From: Acetobacterium sp965140355
GTDB lineage: Bacteria > Bacillota > Clostridia > Eubacteriales > Eubacteriaceae
Length of the DNA stretch: 64,000 bases
Direction: 5' to 3'
Assembly: GCA_965140355.1 (NCBI GenBank)
Contig: OZ223191.1
Coordinates: 248,001-312,000 of the forward strand
The position numbers were made by a program, and so were the translations under genes. Of this stretch, positions 25,321-33,195 are shown one piece after another. The notes under the pieces were generated by a model, which saw only the letters and a program-made list of their open reading frames with translations, made no database searches and was not told the DNA's origin. Within the stretch, counting starts at the first letter, position 1, and each line of letters starts with the position of its first letter.

Positions 25321-26235
25321 ATGAAAAAGTTAATGAGTTTTATTATTCTGGTAGCATTGGCACTTTCTGTTGCTGGTTGTAGCACGAACAAAGATGAGGC
25401 GTCAATTATTATTTATGATGGAACATTTTCGGAAATGAGAATTGTTCATCAAATGGTTAAAATGGTTGTTGAAGACCATACCGATGCGACCGTTGATATT
25501 CGTGATGAAATGGATGAAGTTAATACATTCAAAGAAATGGTCGCCGGGAATGTCGATATCCTAAACACTTACGATGGTACCTTATTAACAACCTTCTTAA
25601 AGTTAGATACGGCCGATATCCCGGAAGGAATGACGCTTTACGATTACGCAAATCAAGTTGCCTCAGAGGAAAAAGGGGTTCATATGCTTGATAAATTAGG
25701 CTATGAAAATACTTATGCGGTCGGTGTTTTACCGGCAACGGCGGAAAAATATAATTTAAAAACCATCAGTGATTTAGCTGCCGTTTCTGATCAACTTGTT
25801 TTTGGTGCTGAACATGGTTTTTACACGGAAGAAGGAAGTATGAAATATGGACCATTCACTAAATTTTATGGTCTGAATTTTAAAGAAAATAAACCTCTTG
25901 ATCTGGCCTTAAAGTATACGGCGATTGAAAATGGGAATATTGATGTTACTATTGTTTATACAACGGATGGACTCAATAAACAAGCTGGTTTGGTCGTTTT
26001 AGAGGATGATCGAAGTTTTTTCCCGGAATATTACGATGCTTTGCTCGTCAGAAATGACTTGTTTGATCGTTTTAGTGACGTTGCACCGAACCTTGAAGAA
26101 GTATTAAATAGTTTGGGTGGCCAATTCACTGAAGAAACGATGACGGATCTGACCTATGAAGTTGATGTCAATGGCAGAACGCCAGAAGAGGTTGCCCATG
26201 AGTTTTTATTAAATAAGGGGCTTATCTCAAAATAA
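25321..26235 (+). CDS. opuCC: Substrate-binding lipoprotein of the Opu-type transporter
   Basis: A 304-residue secreted lipoprotein: a short Lys-rich N-terminus, a hydrophobic stretch and lipobox VAGC at about residues 17-20, so anchored outside the membrane after lipidation. The mature domain fits the OpuAC/ProX-type glycine betaine-binding fold, with the ending EEVAHEFLLNKGLI typical of the family. ATG 25321 follows AAAGGAAA; longer in-frame starts run through the repeat element and would block the signal peptide. Aromatic-cage residues of the ligand site cannot be assigned confidently. Confidence 0.85.
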   Translation: MKKLMSFIILVALALSVAGCSTNKDEASIIIYDGTFSEMRIVHQMVKMVVEDHTDATVDIRDEMDEVNTFKEMVAGNVDILNTYDGTLLTTFLKLDTADIPEGMTLYDYANQVASEEKGVHMLDKLGYENTYAVGVLPATAEKYNLKTISDLAAVSDQLVFGAEHGFYTEEGSMKYGPFTKFYGLNFKENKPLDLALKYTAIENGNIDVTIVYTTDGLNKQAGLVVLEDDRSFFPEYYDALLVRNDLFDRFSDVAPNLEEVLNSLGGQFTEETMTDLTYEVDVNGRTPEEVAHEFLLNKGLISK

Positions 26236-26295
26236 TATAAAATTGAGAAGTGCTAATAATGTTAAATATTTAGACTAAATCAATAAAAATTAAAA

Positions 26296-26348
26296 CAAGA
26301 GGATAAGAGTAATTCAATTTGGTTACGCTTATCCTTTTGTTGTATAAA
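26296..26348 (+). terminator. Terminator after the binding-protein gene
   Basis: AGGATAAG (26300-26307) pairs with CTTATCCT (26338-26345), extended inward by GTAA/TTAC, followed by TTTTG. Confidence 0.7.
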
Positions 26349-26493
26349 TTAATCGTAAAAATCAAACGAACGTTTTGCATAAGACTAGAATTTAATGATA
26401 ATAGAATAAAAGGCACGATAAAGCTACAAAATGTTGATTACAATGATTGCCAAGAAGAATTAAATATATTCAATGTTCAAGCGGAGATACTTT

Positions 26494-26502
26494 TGGTATA
26501 AT
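26494..26502 (+). promoter_or_regulatory. Extended -10 promoter of polA
   Basis: TGGTATAAT, an extended -10 with a perfect TATAAT at 26497-26502; only a poor -35 (TGTTCA at 26474) is present, as is usual for extended -10 promoters. Confidence 0.5.
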
Positions 26503-26550
26503 ATGGTTATGTGTTTGATTAAGAAAAAAGAAAAAGAAAGTGAGTTCAAA

Positions 26551-29193
26551 ATGAAAAGTGTCTTAATTGACGGGAATAGTCTATTTTATCGTACATTTTA
26601 TGCCATTCGAGAAATGTTTAATTCAAAAGGGGTGCCAACAAATGCCATTTATGGTTTTGTCAATATATTAGTAAAAATACAAGAAGAGTATCGGCCAAAC
26701 TATCTGGGGGTCGCTTTTGATTTAAAAGGACCAACGTTTAGACATTTAGCTTATGATGAGTACAAGGGCGGTCGTCAAAAAATGCCAGAACTTTTGGCGG
26801 AACAGTTTTTGTTATTAAAAGAACTCTTAAAAAAAATGGATATTGCCATAATTGAACGGGAAGGATTTGAAGCTGATGATATCATTGGGACGCTGGCAAC
26901 AATTGGTTCGGAAAAAGGCATTCAAACAGAAATTATTACTGGCGATCGCGATGCTTTTCAATTAGTTGGGCCTAATATAAAAGTGCTTTATACAAAAAAA
27001 GGCATCTCTCAATTGGAAGAGGTGGATGAAGCGTGGATCAATACACAATACGGTCTTACGCCTAAAGACCTCATTGATTTAAAAGCTTTAATGGGGGATA
27101 AATCAGACAATATTCCCGGGATTGCCGGGATTGGTGAAAAAACGGCGATTAAACTTTTGAAGCAGTATGGAACCCTGGAAAAGATTTATGAAAACATTGA
27201 GGAACAAAAGGGGAAACAAAAAGAAAAAATTGTTGCCGGAAAAGATGACGCTTTTTTGAGTCGGATGTTGGGGACCATTAAACGGGACGTTCCCTGGGAA
27301 GGCAATTATGAAGAACTGACTTTTCATAATATCTTTAATCCCGAAAGCATTGAACTACTAAAAGAATTAGAATTTAATACTCTTTTATCAAAAATAGATG
27401 CTGCTGAAGTGGTGGAAACCATTGAAAAGTCAGTATCGTGTCATAAGATTAAAACAAGTTCAGAAATGGATCATTTATTTGCGATTCTTGGACAGACCAA
27501 AGAAATTGTTATTTATTATCATCAGGAAGAAACGAAAATTTATTTGGCGCTGGGAATAGAAAATGAGTTTTATTATTTAAACCCCGAAGCTGTTGATGGG
27601 TTAAAATTTTTCGAACGACTAAGGAATCTACCGACGATTGGAACATTGTCTATTGCTAGTCAGGATCTCAAAAACCTGATTCATATTTTTCATAAAAATG
27701 AGATTCAGGTAATCAATGAAGGCTTTGATACCTATATTGCGACTTATCTTTTGAGCCCAGGCGATCAACGTTATGATTTAAAAACGGCAGCATATAAATA
27801 TTTGGATCGTAATATTTTGGATGATGAAGAGATGTTTGGAAAAGGCAAAAAAATGGTTGCAGCTGAAAGTCTGGATGAACAGCTTTTAGCCGATTATTTT
27901 GTTAAGAATTGTGAAACAATCCGCGATTTAAAAGCAGTTTTGGAAGAAGAGCTCAACAAGACCGAAATGATGACCTTGTTTAAAACCATTGAAATGCCAT
28001 TATTAGAAGTGATGGCAGCGATGGAGGAGTTAGGGTTTAAAATTGATTTGAGTCAATTGGAAATCCTTTCAATGGAATTTGAAAAAAAACTAACAGATTT
28101 AACCCGCGAAATATATGAATTGGCTGAGACGGATGAATTTAATATCAATTCACCCAAACAATTGGGTGAGATTCTTTTCGAACAACTGAAATTGCCAGTG
28201 GTGAAAAAGACTAAAACAGGATATTCTACTAATATTGATGTGTTAGAGCAGTTGATTCATTTTCATCCGATTATTGAAAAAATTATTGATTACCGCATGT
28301 TATCAAAGTTGGATTCGACTTATGGCCGGGGTCTGATCGCATTTGTTGAACCTGAAACCCATAAGATTTATTCAACCTTTAATCAAACGGTGGCAGCAAC
28401 CGGACGACTTAGCAGTTCAAACCCGAATTTACAAAATATACCGGTAAAAACAGAGATTGGTCGAGAAATCCGCCGGGTTTTTGTACCATCAACGCCAGAT
28501 CGTATTTTGGTAAGTGCTGATTATTCACAAATTGAGCTCCGGGTTTTAGCGCATCTTTCAGGGGATGAAAATTTGATTGATGCTTTTAAAAAGGAACAGG
28601 ATATTCACACCAGAACCGCTTCAGAAATTTTTGGGGTAGCACTTGATGCGGTCACTCGAATCCAAAGAGGGCAGGCAAAAGCGATTAATTTTGGGTTGAT
28701 TTATGGAAAACAGGCCTTTAGCTTGGGAAAAGATTTAGGAATCTCCAGAAATGAAGCACAGGACTATATTAACCTTTATTTTGCACGTTATCCAAAGGTT
28801 CAGGTATATATGGAAAATGTCAAACGGCAAGCAAAAGAAGAGGGTTATGTCACGACGATTTGGGGGAGACGACGATATATCCCGGAAATGAATTCCCGTA
28901 ATGGCATGCTTGTTCAGGCTGGTGAGCGAATGGCCTTAAATACGCCGATCCAAGGGAGTGCTGCGGATATTATTAAGTTAGCGATGATTAAGGTATACAA
29001 CCGGCTTAAAGATGAAAATCTGAAAGCTGAATTAATTCTTCAAGTCCATGATGAACTAATTATCGATACGCCCAAAAATGAACAAACGCAGGTGGAGCGC
29101 CTGATTAAAGAAGAAATGGAAGGGGCCGCAAGCTTGAGTGTGCCGATGACGGTTGACGTTAATAGCGGAACATCCTGGTTTGATTTAAAATAA
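26551..29193 (+). CDS. polA: DNA polymerase I
   Basis: An 880-residue family-A polymerase for Okazaki-fragment processing and repair. The N-terminal 5'-3' exonuclease domain (~1-290) has LIDGNSLFYRTF, EADDIIG, TGDRDAFQL and DKSDNIPGI. The polymerase domain (~470-880) has ADYSQIELRVLAH, the O-helix RGQAKAINFGLIYG and the VHDELI motif. The middle 3'-5' exonuclease region has lost the DxE metal motif (YYHQEET occupies that place), so proofreading is probably absent, as in Bacillus and Thermus enzymes. The start at 26551 matches the family N-terminus; 26 extra in-frame upstream residues cover the promoter. coaE follows 12 bases later. Confidence 0.95.
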   Translation: MKSVLIDGNSLFYRTFYAIREMFNSKGVPTNAIYGFVNILVKIQEEYRPNYLGVAFDLKGPTFRHLAYDEYKGGRQKMPELLAEQFLLLKELLKKMDIAIIEREGFEADDIIGTLATIGSEKGIQTEIITGDRDAFQLVGPNIKVLYTKKGISQLEEVDEAWINTQYGLTPKDLIDLKALMGDKSDNIPGIAGIGEKTAIKLLKQYGTLEKIYENIEEQKGKQKEKIVAGKDDAFLSRMLGTIKRDVPWEGNYEELTFHNIFNPESIELLKELEFNTLLSKIDAAEVVETIEKSVSCHKIKTSSEMDHLFAILGQTKEIVIYYHQEETKIYLALGIENEFYYLNPEAVDGLKFFERLRNLPTIGTLSIASQDLKNLIHIFHKNEIQVINEGFDTYIATYLLSPGDQRYDLKTAAYKYLDRNILDDEEMFGKGKKMVAAESLDEQLLADYFVKNCETIRDLKAVLEEELNKTEMMTLFKTIEMPLLEVMAAMEELGFKIDLSQLEILSMEFEKKLTDLTREIYELAETDEFNINSPKQLGEILFEQLKLPVVKKTKTGYSTNIDVLEQLIHFHPIIEKIIDYRMLSKLDSTYGRGLIAFVEPETHKIYSTFNQTVAATGRLSSSNPNLQNIPVKTEIGREIRRVFVPSTPDRILVSADYSQIELRVLAHLSGDENLIDAFKKEQDIHTRTASEIFGVALDAVTRIQRGQAKAINFGLIYGKQAFSLGKDLGISRNEAQDYINLYFARYPKVQVYMENVKRQAKEEGYVTTIWGRRRYIPEMNSRNGMLVQAGERMALNTPIQGSAADIIKLAMIKVYNRLKDENLKAELILQVHDELIIDTPKNEQTQVERLIKEEMEGAASLSVPMTVDVNSGTSWFDLK

Positions 29194-29205
29194 TGGAGAA
29201 AAACG

Positions 29206-29802
29206 ATGAAAGTAATTGGCATAACCGGTGGAATTGCCTCGGGAAAATCAGCAGTAACGGATATTTTAAGAAAGCATTTTGATTGCATCGTCATTGATGC
29301 GGATCAATTGGCAAGACAAGCGGTTGAGATTGGTACGCCGGGCCTTAAAAAAATTGTTGAAACTTTTGGTGCACGTATTTTAACCGAAACAGCGGAATTG
29401 AATCGCGGCAAGTTAGGTGAAATCATTGCTAATGATGAACAAGCTAGAAAAAAACTAAATGCCATTGTGCACCCTGAAATTAAAAAATTGTACAATCAAC
29501 AAATTGCATTTTATGAAAAAAAAGGTTTGACAACAGTTTATTATGATTGTCCGCTGCTTTTTGAAACAAATCTTGATGATCATTTAGACGAGACGATTCT
29601 CGTGGTAGCAGACCAAGAAACACGGGTCAAAAGAATTATTGAGAGAGATCAACTCAATCGAGAACAGGCTCTTAAGCGAATCAATATGCAAATGTCCGAT
29701 GCAGAAAAGATCGCACGTGCCGATATTATCATTGAAAACAATGGGAGTCTTGAGGATCTTTTGATAGCCGTTAACGGATATTTTAGCAATAAAAATAATT
29801 AA
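29206..29802 (+). CDS. coaE: Dephospho-CoA kinase
   Basis: A 198-residue kinase for the last step of CoA synthesis. The P-loop ITGGIASGKSAV is at residues 4-15, with DADQLARQ, FVHPEI-like IVHPEIKKL, CPLLFET and QMSDAEKIARAD further on. A GGAG site precedes the ATG. polA-coaE adjacency is common in Firmicutes. CoaE supplies CoA for the acetyl-CoA pathway this organism is inferred to use. Confidence 0.95.
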   Translation: MKVIGITGGIASGKSAVTDILRKHFDCIVIDADQLARQAVEIGTPGLKKIVETFGARILTETAELNRGKLGEIIANDEQARKKLNAIVHPEIKKLYNQQIAFYEKKGLTTVYYDCPLLFETNLDDHLDETILVVADQETRVKRIIERDQLNREQALKRINMQMSDAEKIARADIIIENNGSLEDLLIAVNGYFSNKNN

Positions 29803-29862
29803 CGAATTAAGTTTCGTTAAGTTGACAATCGGGATAATAAAAGACAAAAATAAAAAAAACAG

Positions 29863-29891
29863 TTGATATTTATTTCTCATTCCTTTATAAT
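29863..29891 (+). promoter_or_regulatory. tRNA-Leu promoter
   Basis: TTGATA at 29863-29868 and TATAAT at 29886-29891, 17-base spacer, 31 bases before the tRNA. Confidence 0.75.
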
Positions 29892-29921
29892 AAGAAAACA
29901 GGGTAAAAAACTGTTGCTTAT

Positions 29922-30007
29922 GCGAGGATGGTGGAACGGCAGACACGCAGGTTTGAGGGATCTGTTGCAGCAATGCAGTGAGGGTTCAAATCCCTTTTCT
30001 CGCACCA
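29922..30007 (+). tRNA. tRNA-Leu (anticodon GAG)
   Basis: An 86-base class II tRNA. The acceptor stem GCGAGGA/TTCTCGC has one G-T pair and the terminal A-CCA is encoded. The D-arm is GTG/CAC and the anticodon stem CAGGT/ATCTG encloses a 7-base loop with GAG at positions 34-36. A long variable arm (TGCA/TGCA) and a T-arm with GGTTCAAATCC complete it. GAG reads CUC and CUU leucine codons. Confidence 0.95.
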
Positions 30008-30020
30008 ATATTAAGGATGG

Positions 30021-30050
30021 AAGTCGATTGCTTAGGTAGTCGGCTTTTTT
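30021..30050 (+). terminator. Terminator after tRNA-Leu
   Basis: AAGTCGAT pairs with GTCGGCTT (wobble pairs included) around a 10-base loop, followed by a T-run. Confidence 0.7.
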
Positions 30051-30137
30051 TATTGCGTGTATCACTTATAAAATTAAGTTAGAATCCTGTCTAATTTGCT
30101 AAAATAATGATGTAAAAATTAAAATGAGGTGACCGAA

Positions 30138-30965
30138 ATGAAAAAGAAAAAGATATTGAGTTTAGTGACGATATTTTTGTTAGTAGCCATGACTAACCCG
30201 GTTTTAGCCGATTCTAAAAGTGCTTGTGTTGCTATCGGAGCGGATAATACCGAAAGTCAATTAAAGACTGTTTACAGCTATTTTAATATCAAAAGAGGCG
30301 CTGTCGAGGAAATCAAAGTCACGAATGAAGATGAGCGTGAATATCTGGAAGATGTGGTTTCTTTAGATAAAATTGGAACGCTTGCGCTTTCCAGTGTTTA
30401 TGTGCAGGAAAAATCATCTGGTGGGATTGATCTGGAAACCCATAATATTGATTGGGTAACCGATGCAATGTACAAATCGGCATTGGGGACGGCCGGGATT
30501 AAAAATGCTAAGGTGATCGTGGCCGCTTATACGCCAGTGTCAGGAACCGGGGCACTAACGGGTATTTATAAAGCGTATGAAGCGGCGACCGATACAAGTT
30601 TAGATGAAGCCGCTAAATCAACCGCGGTCGAAGAGGTTGCCGTTGTTGGCGAACTTCAAGATGAGATTGGTGACGATGCCGTGAATATTATTAACAGCTT
30701 AAAAGGAGAAATTGCCCAGACCAAGAATATGGATGATGATGAAATCCGCCAGCTAATTCTTAAAACCGCCGACAAGTATGATACCAATTTGGATGATCAA
30801 CAAGTAGAAGAGATTCTCACGCTGGTTAATAAATTTAACACCTTAAATATGGATCCTGATACATTTATCAAGTTGCTTGAGGCGGGTCAGGAAACGCAAG
30901 GTTTTTTTCAGCAAGTGGCAGATTTTTTCCAACAAATTGGTAATTTCTTTAATAATCAGAATTAA
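30138..30965 (+). CDS. Secreted DUF1002 protein (YpuA-like)
   Basis: A 275-residue protein with an N-terminal signal peptide (Lys-rich start, hydrophobic core, likely cleavage after PVLA near residue 26) and no other membrane segment. The body fits the DUF1002 family: SVYVQEKSSGGIDLET, ALGTAGIKNAKVIVAAYTPVSG and a Lys/Asp-rich helical C-terminus. Function is unknown; Bacillus YpuA is induced by envelope stress. ATG 30138 is seven bases after GAGGT; a GTG at 30129 overlaps that site. It appears monocistronic with its own terminator. Confidence 0.82.
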   Translation: MKKKKILSLVTIFLLVAMTNPVLADSKSACVAIGADNTESQLKTVYSYFNIKRGAVEEIKVTNEDEREYLEDVVSLDKIGTLALSSVYVQEKSSGGIDLETHNIDWVTDAMYKSALGTAGIKNAKVIVAAYTPVSGTGALTGIYKAYEAATDTSLDEAAKSTAVEEVAVVGELQDEIGDDAVNIINSLKGEIAQTKNMDDDEIRQLILKTADKYDTNLDDQQVEEILTLVNKFNTLNMDPDTFIKLLEAGQETQGFFQQVADFFQQIGNFFNNQN

Positions 30966-31004
30966 GTCATTTGAAAAACTGAAAAGTTAATATCAAGCGG
31001 TTAT

Positions 31005-31046
31005 AAACGCCATTATTTCGAAATGACTATAATGGCGTTTGTTTTT
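31005..31046 (+). terminator. Terminator of the DUF1002 gene
   Basis: A perfect 12-bp stem (AAACGCCATTAT at 31005-31016 with ATAATGGCGTTT at 31029-31040), then GTTTTTG. Confidence 0.85.
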
Positions 31047-31083
31047 GTTTAGTTGCGTTGCGTAAAACGGTTTTAAATTGCTA

Positions 31084-31112
31084 TTGACAAAAATTTATTA
31101 AATCGATATCAT
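31084..31112 (+). promoter_or_regulatory. Promoter of the Rieske oxygenase gene
   Basis: TTGACA at 31084-31089 and TATCAT at 31107-31112, 17-base spacer. Confidence 0.75.
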
Positions 31113-31167
31113 CATATTATTACTTACCATTTCGTGAATAAATAGGATGATCCATTAAGGAGTTAAC

Positions 31168-32136
31168 ATGATTAAAAATCAGTGGTATGGGATATTAAAC
31201 AGCAATGAAATAAAAAAAAATAAATTAACCGGAGTGACCCGAATGGGAGAAAAACTTGTTTTATGGAGAGATGAAGCAGGTGCAGTTAAGTGTGTTTTTG
31301 ATCAGTGTTGTCATCGTGGTGCTTCATTAAGTGCCGGAACTTTAGACCATAATACGATTAAATGTCCTTTTCATGGTTTTTCTTATGATGGAACGGGTCG
31401 CGTTGTGCAGATACCGGCTAATGGAAAAAAAACACCCGTTCCAGAACATTTTAAAGTGAATGCTTATGTCGTGAAAGAAAAATATGGATTTATCTGGTTA
31501 TGGTATGGCGCCTTTCAGGAAGTGCTGCCCGAAATTCCGTTTTTTGAATATCTGCGGACAGGATTCTCATACGGGAGTTTTTCGGAAGTCTGGCCGGTAC
31601 ACTATACCAGAGCTATCGAAAATCAGCTGGATGTTGTCCATCTACCTTTTGTTCATGCTAATTCCATTGGTCGGGGAAATAAAACGTTGGTCAATGGACC
31701 AGTGGTCGAATGGGTAGACAATCGCATGACTTTTTATGTCAACAATCAAGTCGATAATGGTGACTTAAAGCCTTTAAAACCATTGGAGATTGAAAACTAT
31801 CAGGATTTATTCAGTTTGGAGTTTCAAATGCCGAATATGTGGCAAAATAAAATTAGTCCGGATGTCAGAATAGTGGCGATATTTGCGCCAATCGATGAAG
31901 ATCACACTAAAATTTATTTACGCTTCTATCAGCGATTTATGCGTTTGCCGATCTTAAAACAAATAGTTAATCATTTTAGTAATGTGACGAATCGTTTTAT
32001 TTTGCATCAGGACCGCCATGTGGTATTGACCCAAATTCCGAAAAAAACCGAACTGGAAATGAATGAAAATCTCATTCAGGGTGATGCGCCGATTATTGAA
32101 TACCGCAAAAGAAGAGCGTTACTTAAAGGTAAATAG
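31168..32136 (+). CDS. Rieske non-haem iron oxygenase, catalytic (alpha) subunit-like
   Basis: A 322-residue protein with an N-terminal Rieske [2Fe-2S] domain (ligands Cys47-x-His49 and Cys66-x2-His69). The C-terminal catalytic domain keeps the iron site: DVVHLPFVH gives bridging Asp155 and His158/His163, and a late Asp near residue 282 (HQDRH) can complete the 2-His-1-carboxylate triad. The closing GDAPIIEYRKRR is typical of the family. Such enzymes normally hydroxylate or demethylate with O2 and two electrons. The complete active site in an apparent anaerobe is unexpected; substrate unknown. A Rieske ferredoxin 0.5 kb away could be its electron donor. AAGGAG precedes the ATG. Confidence 0.87.
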   Translation: MIKNQWYGILNSNEIKKNKLTGVTRMGEKLVLWRDEAGAVKCVFDQCCHRGASLSAGTLDHNTIKCPFHGFSYDGTGRVVQIPANGKKTPVPEHFKVNAYVVKEKYGFIWLWYGAFQEVLPEIPFFEYLRTGFSYGSFSEVWPVHYTRAIENQLDVVHLPFVHANSIGRGNKTLVNGPVVEWVDNRMTFYVNNQVDNGDLKPLKPLEIENYQDLFSLEFQMPNMWQNKISPDVRIVAIFAPIDEDHTKIYLRFYQRFMRLPILKQIVNHFSNVTNRFILHQDRHVVLTQIPKKTELEMNENLIQGDAPIIEYRKRRALLKGK

Positions 32137-32140
32137 CGAA

Positions 32141-32173
32141 AAAAAGAATCCTTGAAACTATAGGATTCTTTTT
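32141..32173. terminator. Bidirectional terminator between Rieske oxygenase and DUF5661 gene
   Basis: A perfect 12-bp stem (AAAAAGAATCCT/AGGATTCTTTTT) with a 9-base loop; A and T runs on the two sides suit both convergent genes. Confidence 0.8.
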
Positions 32174-32210
32174 GGGTGTTTTAAGCGATAATTTTATTTG
32201 CCAAGAGTAA

Positions 32211-32483
32211 TTATTTGCCTTCCCAGAAGGTTTCTGCCTCTTCTTCCATTTTTTCCAGACGCGTATAGTAGTCGGGAAATTCATTGAGATGCGCTAAGGC
32301 GATTTTACCGGTTACAAATCCATCATCTCCGGTTACATTTGTATGTGAATCACAGGTTCCATGTTCCAATTCAACATCCAGACCCATTCGGAATTGTTCG
32401 ATGTCAAATTTCTTCCAGCTAATACCAAGCATTCTTCCAATTTCTTTTGCTTGTTCAGATGTAAATACTTTTTTTTGCGACAT
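32211..32483 (-). CDS. DUF5661 small protein
   Basis: A 90-residue protein of no known function. It has an N-terminal helical SEQAKEIGRMLGISW segment, then GLDVELEHG, and a C-terminal ALAHLNEFPDYYTRLEKMEEEA stretch typical of this family. No Cys pair or membrane segment; the His/Asp-rich centre (HGTCDSHTNVTGDD) could bind metal, which is speculation. A GAGGTGAT site precedes the ATG on the minus strand, with its own consensus promoter. It lies between the two Rieske genes but on the opposite strand. Confidence 0.8.
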   Translation of the reverse strand: MSQKKVFTSEQAKEIGRMLGISWKKFDIEQFRMGLDVELEHGTCDSHTNVTGDDGFVTGKIALAHLNEFPDYYTRLEKMEEEAETFWEGK

Positions 32484-32546
32484 ATGATCACCTCTTCTTA
32501 AAATTTTAAAGATAACAATTTTTGATGGCGTAATATTGTTGCTATT

Positions 32547-32575
32547 ATTATATGTAGCTTTTTAAAATTTGTCAA
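32547..32575 (-). promoter_or_regulatory. Full-consensus promoter of the DUF5661 gene
   Basis: On the minus strand TTGACA (complement of 32570-32575), 17-base spacer, TATAAT (complement of 32547-32552). Confidence 0.82.
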
Positions 32576-32609
32576 TGATTCGAAGAAGTTGTGAGGAACT
32601 GTTTTGAAC

Positions 32610-32639
32610 TTGCTTTTAAGGGTAAATTATTAGTATAAA
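32610..32639 (+). promoter_or_regulatory. Promoter of the Rieske ferredoxin gene
   Basis: TTGCTT at 32610-32615 and TATAAA at 32634-32639, 18-base spacer. Start is likely just upstream of the GGAGG ribosome-binding site. Confidence 0.55.
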
Positions 32640-32661
32640 AACCAATAAAACGGAGGTTAAA

Positions 32662-32994
32662 ATGAGTTTTCAAAAAGTTGCACAAAAACAAGATTTCGAA
32701 AAAAATGATAAGAAACTTGTTGTTGTAAATGATCAAGAAGTTTTGATTACGAAAGTTGAAAATGATTATTATGCTATTGCAAATAAGTGTCCCCATATGG
32801 GGGGATCGTTATTTAAAGGTGATTTAGAAAACGGGGTTATTACTTGTCCTAGGCATGGTGCGAAATTTGATGTAAAAACAGGCAAGGCATTAGGAAAACC
32901 GAAGATCTTGTTTTTAGAGTTTAAGGTCGGAGATGAGCAAAGTTATCCGATTAAATTAGAAGAAAATGATATTCTGGTTGATATTGAGGTTTAA
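32662..32994 (+). CDS. Rieske [2Fe-2S] ferredoxin
   Basis: A 110-residue single Rieske domain. Ligands are Cys43-x-His45 (CPHMGGSL) and Cys62-x2-His65 (CPRHGAKFD). No membrane anchor, so a soluble electron carrier of the NirD/dioxygenase-ferredoxin type. GGAGG lies upstream of the ATG. Being close to the Rieske oxygenase at 31.2 kb suggests they work together, but each has its own promoter. It could instead serve another reductase. Confidence 0.88.
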   Translation: MSFQKVAQKQDFEKNDKKLVVVNDQEVLITKVENDYYAIANKCPHMGGSLFKGDLENGVITCPRHGAKFDVKTGKALGKPKILFLEFKVGDEQSYPIKLEENDILVDIEV

Positions 32995-33018
32995 TAACCG
33001 ATTTCCATATCAAGGAAA

Positions 33019-33058
33019 ATGAAAGTGCCATCACAAATATTTGTGATGGCACTTTCAT
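33019..33058. terminator. 40-bp perfect palindrome, probable bidirectional terminator
   Basis: Arms of 20 bp (33019-33038 and 33039-33058) are exactly complementary with no spacer. It lies between convergent genes. The T-runs are weak (TTTTCC on the minus side), so termination is likely but not certain. Confidence 0.6.
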
Positions 33059-33195
33059 CGGTAGAGCCCATTTTTTTTAGTTTATCGAAAGTAAAAGTGA
33101 CCGAAAAGAGCATTTGAAGTTAGAAATCGTATGATTCGATAATTAATTTGTTAAACTTTTTTTTGAATGAATCATCTAATGTGTTACATAAGATT

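Larger units (their letters stand above)
26236..26550 (+). other. Gap between transporter and polA
   Basis: Apart from the terminator at 26296-26348 and the extended -10 promoter near 26494, I see nothing: no credible open reading frame with a ribosome-binding site, and an AT-rich composition. Confidence 0.6.

Noticed and set aside
29877..30065. Minus-strand frame of 62 codons over the tRNA gene
   Set aside because: It is the antisense translation of tRNA-Leu, a well-known false protein; the tRNA fold is unambiguous.
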